Assembly: GCA_965233705.1 (NCBI GenBank)
Contig: CBDDTF010000001.1
Location: 124,001 to 188,000 of the forward strand
Source: Algihabitans sp965233705
GTDB lineage: Bacteria; Pseudomonadota; Alphaproteobacteria; Kiloniellales; DSM-21159
Direction: 5' to 3'
Length of the DNA: 64,000 nt
The first letter of the stretch is position 1. The number at the start of each line of letters is the position of its first letter. Position numbers and translations under genes: made by a program. The notes under the pieces are model-generated. The model saw nothing but the letters and a program-made list of their open reading frames with translations. It was not told where the DNA came from and ran no database searches. Shown piece by piece: positions 57,676 to 64,000 of this stretch.

Positions 57676-58599
57676 ATGCCCCGCATCACCATCGTGACCC
57701 CCGTCCTCAACCGCGTCGCGCTGATCGACGGCGCCCTCGACAGCGTCGCCAGCCAGGAGGTCGACGATGTCGAGCACCTCGTCGTGGACGGCGGATCGAC
57801 CGACGGCACACGGGAGAAGGTGCTGGCGCGGTCCGCTGCGCGATTAATCGACGCGCCCGGCACTTCGATCTACGAAGCCCTCAACATCGGGATCCAAGCG
57901 GGCACCGGTGACATCGTTGGACACCTGAACAGCGACGACCGCCTGGCGCCCGGCACCCTGGCACGGGTTCGCGCGGCCTTCGCAGCCGCGCCAAACGCGG
58001 AGATGCTGCGCGGGCGCGCGGTCTACCGCACTCTTCAGGACAACCAGCCGGAAAGCCCGGTGCCCTTGCTCGACGATCTCTTCCCCGAGCGTCTTGATCT
58101 CGCCGCCACGCTGCTCGGCTCGCCGGCGATCAACGCGGCGTTCGTCCGCAAAGCCCTTTACGAACGGATCGGTCTCTACGACGAGTCCCTGCGGATCGCG
58201 GCGGACCGGGAATGGCTGGTTCGGGCCCTGCTCGCCAAGGCCGCGATCCTCCAGATTCCGGACACCCTCTACGTCTACGGGGTGCATCCCGACTCGCTGA
58301 CGATCGACAAGAACAGCCGCGGACAGGTCGGCTACGTGCAAGAGCACCTGACGATCACCCGTACCTACCTGCGCCGCCCCGAGCTGTCGGAACGGCACCG
58401 GCGGACCTTCAAGCGACTGCACGCCCGGGAAACCCTGCGCCTGGCTCTCCTGCGCCGTAGAGGCGCGGCAGAAGGATCGCCCTGGCGCGCTCTGGCCGAC
58501 GGGTTCACGACCCAGGCGGCCTGGCCGCTCTCCGCCCTGCAGGAGCTGACCGCACTGGCTGGCCGGCGGCTGCGCCGCCGGTTGCTGCGACTGGACTGA
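57676..58599 (+). CDS. Family 2 glycosyltransferase
   Basis: 307 residues from ATG 57676; the frame extends upstream without good initiation signals. GT-A fold: ITIVTPVLNRVALIDGALDSVASQ, HLVVDGGSTDGTRE and HLNSDDRLAPG (DxD-like metal site), then ADREWLVRALLAKAAI. It belongs with WcaA-like transferases that add sugars to surface glycans. Divergent from pseB, so probably part of the same glycan locus. Acceptor and donor unknown. Confidence 0.9.
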   Translation: MPRITIVTPVLNRVALIDGALDSVASQEVDDVEHLVVDGGSTDGTREKVLARSAARLIDAPGTSIYEALNIGIQAGTGDIVGHLNSDDRLAPGTLARVRAAFAAAPNAEMLRGRAVYRTLQDNQPESPVPLLDDLFPERLDLAATLLGSPAINAAFVRKALYERIGLYDESLRIAADREWLVRALLAKAAILQIPDTLYVYGVHPDSLTIDKNSRGQVGYVQEHLTITRTYLRRPELSERHRRTFKRLHARETLRLALLRRRGAAEGSPWRALADGFTTQAAWPLSALQELTALAGRRLRRRLLRLD

Positions 58600-58756
58600 C
58601 GCGCCGAGCCGCGCCGAGCCGCGCCGAGGGCGGCGCTGGCGGCAGTGAGACGGCGATGTGGACTTGATCGGCGCAGCGTTTGCGATGAAGGTCGCCGCGA
58701 CCGGAGAGGTGCCCGCGCCGATTGGCCCGCCGTCGCGGTCCGCAAGTGCGGACGGC

Positions 58757-58845
58757 ATCACTCTAGACTTATGCTTGAGAGCGGTTTCTGGCCGTGTGGC
58801 CCTACCGTGCCGGTCCGCCGGCTGGCCAAAACCGTCGCGGCGCGG
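58757..58845. repeat. Divergent hairpin repeat element, copy D
   Basis: Begins with CACTCTAGA (58759-58767), the same terminus as copy A. CGGTTTCTGGCC (58782-58793) pairs with GGCCAAAACCG (58824-58834), and the minus strand start GCGACGGTTTTGG matches copy C. It fills part of the 301-nt gap 58600-58900 after the glycosyltransferase stop; the rest of that gap shows only the GAGG ribosome site of galE and no other feature. Confidence 0.55.
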
Positions 58846-58900
58846 CTTCACCTGGGAATGCTGAGGTCGCGCGCCTGAACTGAACGGACGACTGAGGGCG

Positions 58901-59920
58901 ATGTCGGAAAAGATCCTGGTGACGGGCGGAGCCGGCTACATCGGGTCCCACACCTGCGTGGTGCTGATCGAGGCGGGGGTCACGCCTGTGATCCTGGACA
59001 ACCTCAGCAACGCCGACGCCGGCGTTGTCGAGCGCATCTCCGAGATCACCGGCGTCACGCCGCGCCTGGTGGAGGGCGACATTCGGGATGCGAAGCTGCT
59101 CGACGCGCTCTTCGCGGCCGAAGGCATCTCGGCGGTGATCCACTTCGCCGGTCTCAAGGCCGTCGGGGAGTCGGTCATGCAGCCGCTGACCTACTTCGAC
59201 AACAATGTCCATGGCAGCCTCTGTCTGCTTGCCGCGATGCGCCGCGCCGGGGTGCGCAGGCTGGTCTTCTCCTCCTCCGCCACGGTGTACGGAGACCCGG
59301 CGCGGGTGCCGGTCTCCGAAGATGCGCCCTGCAGCGCGACCAACCCCTACGGCCGCTCGAAACTGATGATCGAGGAGATCCTGGCGGACCTCGCCCGCGC
59401 GGAACCGGACTGGGCGATCGCCCGGTTGCGCTACTTCAATCCCGTCGGTGCCCACGAAAGCGGGCGGATCGGGGAAGACCCGCGGGGTGTGCCGGCGAAC
59501 CTCGTCCCCTTTATCGCCCAGGTCGCTGCCGGCCAACGGCCCCGGTTGAGCGTGTTCGGCGCCGACTATCCCACCGCCGACGGCACCGGCGTTCGCGACT
59601 ATATCCACGTCATGGACCTGGCCGAGGGGCACCTCGCCGCCCTGCGGCATCTCGGCAGCGAAGGAGGGCTGCTGACCCTCAATCTCGGCACCGGCAGGGG
59701 GGTCAGCGTGCTGGAGATGGTCGCGGCCTTCGAGCGCGCCTGCGGTCGGCCCATTCCTCACGAGATCGCGCCTCGCCGGCCGGGCGACGTCGCCGCCTGC
59801 TTTGCCGACCCCAGCCTGGCGCAGCGGCTGCTCGGTTGGCGGGCATGGCGATCCCTGGAGCAGATGTGCCTCGACACCTGGCGCTGGCAGCAGGCCAGCC
59901 TTGCCGCGCGGACTGCCTGA
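58901..59920 (+). CDS. galE: UDP-glucose 4-epimerase
   Basis: 339 residues, ATG 58901 after GAGGGCG. LVTGGAGYIGSHT (8-17) binds NAD; Ser126 (SSSATVYG), Tyr150 and Lys154 (NPYGRSK) form the catalytic set; RYFNPVGAHESGRIGEDP and GTGVRDYIHVMDLAEGH are GalE signatures. It interconverts UDP-glucose and UDP-galactose, possibly the N-acetylated pair as well. It is followed after 3 nt by another glycosyltransferase, so it supplies precursor for the glycan. Confidence 0.95.
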   Translation: MSEKILVTGGAGYIGSHTCVVLIEAGVTPVILDNLSNADAGVVERISEITGVTPRLVEGDIRDAKLLDALFAAEGISAVIHFAGLKAVGESVMQPLTYFDNNVHGSLCLLAAMRRAGVRRLVFSSSATVYGDPARVPVSEDAPCSATNPYGRSKLMIEEILADLARAEPDWAIARLRYFNPVGAHESGRIGEDPRGVPANLVPFIAQVAAGQRPRLSVFGADYPTADGTGVRDYIHVMDLAEGHLAALRHLGSEGGLLTLNLGTGRGVSVLEMVAAFERACGRPIPHEIAPRRPGDVAACFADPSLAQRLLGWRAWRSLEQMCLDTWRWQQASLAARTA

Positions 59921-59923
59921 GCC

Positions 59924-60847
59924 GTGAGTGGTCCGCCGACCATCCCGCTGACCTTGATCGTTCCGGCCTTCCAGGGACAGGCGAAGCTGGAGCGCACACT
60001 CACCAGCCTGCTCGACCAGGATGTCGCGCCGCGCGAGGTCGTCGTGGTGGACGACGGTTCGGCCCCGCCACTCCTGCTGCCGCGATCCCTGGAGGCCCGC
60101 CTGAACTTGCGGCTGGTCCAGCACGCCCGCAACGCCGGTGCCGCAGCCGCGCGCAACAGCGGCCTGAAGGTCGCGCAAACCGAATGGGTCAGCTTCCTCG
60201 ACAGCGATGACCGCCTTGCGCCCCAAACCCTGGGGCTACGCTGGAACGCCCTCTGCCAAGACCAGCAGGCGCAGCCGGACCCCAAGGTCATCTATGGATG
60301 CGCATGGATCGACTGCAGCGAGACCGGCCGGCCGCTGCTGGAGCGACGCCCACGCGCGGCGCGCGACCCCTTGGCGTTCGCCAGCGGCTGCTGGTTCTCG
60401 CCCGGCTCGTGCATTATCATGAATGGCCCGGCCGCCTTGGCGGCAGCCGGGCCGCAGGACACGGGCCTGCGCAGACTGGAGGATTATGACTGGTTCCTGG
60501 CTTTGGCGCTGCGCGGCTTTACCCTTCAAGTTCAGCCGGTGATCGGCGCCTTCATCGAACGCCGCCGGCAGGTCGAGCCGGCCGTGGTCGCGGCAAGCGC
60601 CGAGGCGATTCGCCGCAAATGGCGAAGGGTGGGCCTGGCCCCCCGCTTGGCGGCCCGCATGGGCGCCTACCTCGCCCTGGAGGTCGCCGCGGCCAACCAC
60701 TACGCCGGCGCTCGGCTGGCAGCCCTGGCCTGGCTCGCCCGCTCCTTTCTGTATGCTCCGCGCCTGTCCCTCCATCCCTCGCCCGGCTGGGAGACAGTGC
60801 CAGCCAGTCGCACGCCGCTCGTCCCGGCGGCCACGTCACAGACTTGA
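59924..60847 (+). CDS. Family 2 glycosyltransferase
   Basis: 307 residues, GTG 59924, 3 nt after galE. LTLIVPAFQGQAKLERTLTSLLDQ, VVVVDDGSAPP and FLDSDDRLAPQ are GT-A signatures; HARNAGAAAARNSGL is the conserved helix before the DxD. A further SPGSCIIMNGP and EDYDWFLALALRG complete the fold. The C-terminus has a weakly hydrophobic stretch. Substrates unknown. Confidence 0.9.
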   Translation: MSGPPTIPLTLIVPAFQGQAKLERTLTSLLDQDVAPREVVVVDDGSAPPLLLPRSLEARLNLRLVQHARNAGAAAARNSGLKVAQTEWVSFLDSDDRLAPQTLGLRWNALCQDQQAQPDPKVIYGCAWIDCSETGRPLLERRPRAARDPLAFASGCWFSPGSCIIMNGPAALAAAGPQDTGLRRLEDYDWFLALALRGFTLQVQPVIGAFIERRRQVEPAVVAASAEAIRRKWRRVGLAPRLAARMGAYLALEVAAANHYAGARLAALAWLARSFLYAPRLSLHPSPGWETVPASRTPLVPAATSQT

Positions 60848-60994
60848 AACCGTGACTTGGCGTGGAAGAGCGGCTCGAGACGCTTTCGCAGACAGCGCCG
60901 CCGAGGGGACCCGGCAGGCTGTCCGACGCAACCGCCTTCGGGGCCGGGACTGATGATTGGGCCACAAGGTCCGTACACACCGTGCCGCGACCGC

Positions 60995-62476
60995 TCAGGC
61001 CTGTTGGCTCTTTTCCCCGCCATGACCAGGGCCTTGCCAGCCCTCGCCAGCAGCATGCTCACGCCACATCCGCCGGAAGCTACGATAGAGGTCCAAATGC
61101 GCCTGCAGCTGACGGTCCGCTCCATAGGCCTCCTCCGCCAAGTGGCGGGCGTTGGCCGCCAAGCGGCGCCTCAGACCGTCATCATCGAGCAGCGCTTCCA
61201 CAGCGTCAGCCATCCGCGACCAATCGCCCCGGTCCACGAGCACGCCGGCAGCCTCAGTCTGCGATACCCCGGAGACAGCGTCCGTCGATAGCTCGGCCAA
61301 CCCAGGAACCTGATCTACGATCCCCCCCACCGCTGTCGCCACGACCGGCAATCCAGTGGCCAAGGCTTCCAGAACAGCGAGAGGAAAATTCTCCGCGTGA
61401 GCCGCATGAAGATAGAGATCAGCGGCCCGGAACACATCGGGCAGGAGATCTGACTCTGGTGGCAAACGCAGTGGCCACTCGACAACGCCCTCGGTGGTCT
61501 GCACCGGTCCCGTGGCGCCCAGTAGCACGAAGACGGGCGGCGAAGCCCGGTCGCGGCGGCGACGGGCAAGCTCGACTGCGGTGCGCCTGGCGGTCTCGAT
61601 GTCCTTCGAGCGATTCTTTCGACCGCCCGAGGCGGCGAAGAGAAGAACCGCCCCATCAAGCGGCAAACCAAGGCGGCGGCGCGCCCGCTCCCGCTCGCCA
61701 GGCTGGAATCGCTCGATGTCGACACCATTGGCAATCGTCGCCCAGTGTTGGACAGCCGGCGCGAGTATAGACGCTCTTGCGCGCTCTAGAAGCCAACTCG
61801 AGGGGGAGACGACGGCCAGATTGCAAGCGGCATAGATGGCCTGTTTGCGCTGCCAATTTTCGGCTGTGGCGTCACGGCGCACCGCGGGATAGATCGACAG
61901 GTCTGGACAACGCCCGCAGCCGGAAAAAAGGCGTTCACACCCCCGTGTGAAACTGCAGTGTCCGGTCATCATCCATTCGTCATGCAAAGTGACCACGACG
62001 GGCACACGGCGGCAAAGCTCGGGCAGCAGCGTCAGATCGAAGTAGTCGCCATGCAGGTTGTGAATATGCACGAGGTCGACCCGCCGCTCGACCTCTGCCA
62101 AGAGACGACGACTGCCGGGCCAATCGAAGCACTCCCGACCGTGCCACCAATCGGCCAGGCGCTGCCTCCGCGCCAAGCGGCGCAGCCAGGTGCTCGCGCG
62201 GCCTGCTCCAGGCACCCGCCCCGCCAATTGGGCGAGGAAAGATTCCAGGCGATGCAGCGCAGCCTGCCACACTGTCTTGGCCGGATCCGTCAGCTCGATG
62301 ACGAGCGCCCCGCCTTCTCCACCGTCAGCCGCACGCCTGCGACCGACCACCAAGGCCGCCTCGTGGCCCATCCGGCACAAGCCGGCGGCGAGATCGTGGG
62401 CGACCCGCTCGGCACCGCCACCGGCATCTGTGGTGTTGACATGCAGGACCCGAAGCGGCCGCTCTGCTTTCTGCAT
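60995..62476 (-). CDS. Family 4 (GT-B) glycosyltransferase
   Basis: 493 residues from ATG 62476 (a GTG precedes it directly). LRVLHVNTTDAGGGAERVAHDLAAGL start, VHIHNLHGDYFDLTLLPELC, VVTLHDEWMMTGHCSFTRGC with several Cys (GCERLFSGCGRCPDLSIYP, as in colanic-acid WcaC/WcaL-like and cellulose-like transferases) and the C-terminal HAAHAENFPLAVLEALATGLPVVAT with the EX7E motif. Retaining transferase. Codon use is visibly less GC-biased than upstream genes. Confidence 0.9.
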   Translation of the reverse strand: MQKAERPLRVLHVNTTDAGGGAERVAHDLAAGLCRMGHEAALVVGRRRAADGGEGGALVIELTDPAKTVWQAALHRLESFLAQLAGRVPGAGRASTWLRRLARRQRLADWWHGRECFDWPGSRRLLAEVERRVDLVHIHNLHGDYFDLTLLPELCRRVPVVVTLHDEWMMTGHCSFTRGCERLFSGCGRCPDLSIYPAVRRDATAENWQRKQAIYAACNLAVVSPSSWLLERARASILAPAVQHWATIANGVDIERFQPGERERARRRLGLPLDGAVLLFAASGGRKNRSKDIETARRTAVELARRRRDRASPPVFVLLGATGPVQTTEGVVEWPLRLPPESDLLPDVFRAADLYLHAAHAENFPLAVLEALATGLPVVATAVGGIVDQVPGLAELSTDAVSGVSQTEAAGVLVDRGDWSRMADAVEALLDDDGLRRRLAANARHLAEEAYGADRQLQAHLDLYRSFRRMWREHAAGEGWQGPGHGGEKSQQA

Positions 62477-62523
62477 CACCTGTTACGCCCCTTACAGCGC
62501 CCGATACGCTGATTCGGCCGCCG

Positions 62524-63639
62524 TCAAATCCGCCGCCGCGCCACTGCGAAAACCCGGCCGCTCAAGCGCGTCAGTCGCCGCAAGCCCCGGAGGCCGAGGT
62601 CAAATAGTCGGGTGGCCGGGCGCCCCTGCCGCAAGAAGAAGCGTCCTATGCGATAGCGCGGTGAGCTGAGAAGCCGGTCTACATCCTCCATGGGGCGGAG
62701 AGCATAAGATGAGTCCGGCTTGTTCAACTCATGCCAAAGACGCTCGACAGCCGGTGGATGCGCCCCGCGGAAGCGCTCAAGCCAACTCGGGTAGTCGTAG
62801 ACATTGTGCACGCGAAAGGGCTGGTCCAATCGGAAAAAAGCGGTGTTTGCCCATTCCACCGCCCCCGGACGCGCAGCCCAGGCCGCGGCACCGTAATACT
62901 CGCACTTTTCCTGCACCTGCTTCGGTAGAAGTAGCGAGTAGTGATAGAGGACGATCCCCTTGTCCGCGAGCGTGTAGCCATCGACCACGCGGCCCGCCGA
63001 GAGATCACGTCCCTCGTGATCAATCACTGTCGGCGGACGATGCGATGCGTAGCGGTGCCCCGCTCCCCACCGGAACAGCCGCCGATAAATCTCCGCCCCA
63101 CTTTTCAGGTACCACCCATCGGCGACGACGTCCGGCGCTCCCCAAAACGTGATCTGCTTGAAGCTCATCATGGAGATGCCGGGGTCCGCCGTTAACATGG
63201 TACGGACCGCCTCGATATCCTCGGGTTTGTAGTATTCGTCGATGTCGACCTGCCAAAGATGTGTGCCAGTAGCACGCTTGGCGTAGGCGCTGCTCTGCTC
63301 GTGCTTTTCCCCGGGCCAGAACCCGTCGGGGTGCCCCTCGTCTTCGGCGGTGACAATCGTGAGCTTGCCCTCGGGGTCGGCCTCTCGCGCCAGCCGGCGC
63401 AGCGTCTCGAGCGTCCCGTCCCTGGAGTGGCCGTCCGGGGTCGCTATGGCCGCGGCGGCCGGAGCGGCTCCTTCGACAACGATGATCTCATACGCATGCG
63501 GGTAGAGCGCGGCGATCGTATGGTGGACGAAAGGCTCCCCGTTCAGCACGATTATACCGAAGGTGAAGCGTACGTCCTGCCGGTCTGCCGTCATATCGCC
63601 TGGGCTCAAGGGAAGCGCTATGCGCCCGAAGTTGTACAT
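62524..63639 (-). CDS. Glycosyltransferase-like protein (GT2-type)
   Basis: 371 residues from ATG 63639, with GAGG 5 nt upstream; ATG 63594 is an alternative. FTFGIIVLNGEPFVHHTIAALYPHAYEIIVVEG, DGTLETLRRL and LWQVDIDEYYKPEDIEAV give the acceptor-loop and DxD metal site of GT-A enzymes of the GT92/GT2-like type, often of unknown substrate. SFKQITFWGAPDVVADGWYLKSGAEIYRRLFRW is a conserved acceptor region. It lies 47 nt after the GT4 gene start, on the same strand and upstream of it, so the two form an operon. Confidence 0.85.
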   Translation of the reverse strand: MYNFGRIALPLSPGDMTADRQDVRFTFGIIVLNGEPFVHHTIAALYPHAYEIIVVEGAAPAAAAIATPDGHSRDGTLETLRRLAREADPEGKLTIVTAEDEGHPDGFWPGEKHEQSSAYAKRATGTHLWQVDIDEYYKPEDIEAVRTMLTADPGISMMSFKQITFWGAPDVVADGWYLKSGAEIYRRLFRWGAGHRYASHRPPTVIDHEGRDLSAGRVVDGYTLADKGIVLYHYSLLLPKQVQEKCEYYGAAAWAARPGAVEWANTAFFRLDQPFRVHNVYDYPSWLERFRGAHPPAVERLWHELNKPDSSYALRPMEDVDRLLSSPRYRIGRFFLRQGRPATRLFDLGLRGLRRLTRLSGRVFAVARRRI

Positions 63640-63844
63640 GCCAACCTCGCGGCAAGGCGCTTGGGTGTCAAGCAACTGCCGCTATTGTAGTTATCCCGAG
63701 CCCCAATTCTCGCATCACGTCAAGCGTAAGACCGCATGGCTTGACAGATCCATACCAACTATCCGACATAACACGCCAGCAATCGCGCAAGTGCACCCTA
63801 AAGCAAGTCGGCGCGTCAGCCGCGCCTGCGCGCATTATGATCAG

Positions 63845-64000
63845 ATGCGGCAGGAAATGCTGTCCCTGCTTGGTTCTGGTTCCGATAGATCACGGGGAAT
63901 GAAGCTGGCTTACCAAGTGAAAGGACAGGTCGACTGGGACACCCTGCGCCAACAGTGGACGCTGTTCCGCACGCTGTGGCTGCGCGATTTTAGCGCCCAA
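63845..64000 (+). CDS. Possible 5' fragment of a gene running off the window
   Basis: An open frame from ATG 63845 (or ATG 63899, preceded by GGGGA) continues to the last base, giving MKLAYQVKGQVDWDTLRQQW, then TLFRTLWLRDFSAQ from the second start. It is amphipathic and plausible, but too short to name. The 205-nt gap before it (63640-63844) shows reduced GC and no recognised element. Confidence 0.35.
   Translation, partial: MRQEMLSLLGSGSDRSRGMKLAYQVKGQVDWDTLRQQWTLFRTLWLRDFSAQ

Noticed and set aside
60862..61770. Plus-strand frame opposite the GT4 gene
   Set aside because: Pro/Arg-rich translation with no motifs; the minus strand encodes a complete GT-B glycosyltransferase.

Overview
The window looks like the chromosome of a high-GC (visibly about 70 percent) alphaproteobacterium, most likely of the Rhodospirillales/Kiloniellales type. 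This rests on gene style: a PAS_5-type PAS protein, a DUF482 FemAB-like acyltransferase, CHASE2 cyclase, very strong G/C third-position bias, and frequent ATGA/GTGA stop-start overlaps. No rRNA, tRNA, transposase, integrase or CRISPR array was seen. Genus is not assigned.

Layout. (1) 13-13768: five large paralogous proteins of unknown function (two on the minus strand, three on the plus strand, around one divergent promoter region) followed by a peptidoglycan amidase. None of the six has a visible signal peptide. (2) 13907-17373: FecR-domain protein, CHASE2-adenylate/guanylate cyclase and an OmpA-like lipoprotein-sized protein. (3) 17374-19253: a FemAB-like acyltransferase and a LysE remnant, bracketed by two inverted copies of a ~130 bp hairpin repeat. 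(4) 19254-26473: a coupled D-amino-acid style catabolic block (N-acyl-D-amino-acid deacylase, 3-hydroxyisobutyrate-dehydrogenase-like, aldehyde dehydrogenase, D-threonine-aldolase-like), with a divergent amidase and a class I glutamine amidotransferase. (5) 26684-31051: pirin, a four-PAS hybrid histidine kinase, a PAS_5 protein. (6) 31053-35208: GH15-otsA-glk sugar/trehalose operon. (7) 35384-42286: GNAT, an orphan flagellar rod-like protein, PadR regulator with a two-gene RND pump, and an unknown protein. (8) 42334-44829: LysM protein and LOG-family hydrolase.

(9) 44861-57473 is the most coherent system: all six pseudaminic acid (Pse) biosynthesis genes (pseG-pseI on plus, pseB-pseC-pseF-pseH on minus, convergent), preceded by a divergent six-gene operon encoding a DUF4910 M28-like protein, acyl carrier protein, adenylating ligase, AAC(3)-like acyltransferase, methyltransferase and a single-chain fusion of both glutamate mutase subunits. 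I infer that this operon makes and attaches an unusual acyl group, possibly built from 3-methylaspartate, to Pse on flagellin or another surface glycan. (10) 57676-64000: glycosyltransferases and galE, visibly less GC-rich, probably building the same surface glycan.

Two sequence-level themes cut across the gene map. A family of hairpin elements with TTAGAG/CTCTAA-type ends sits directly at the 3' ends of genes at four places. Perfect 15-bp (five-codon) tandem repeats recur independently at several unrelated loci, two of them at the 5' end of operons.
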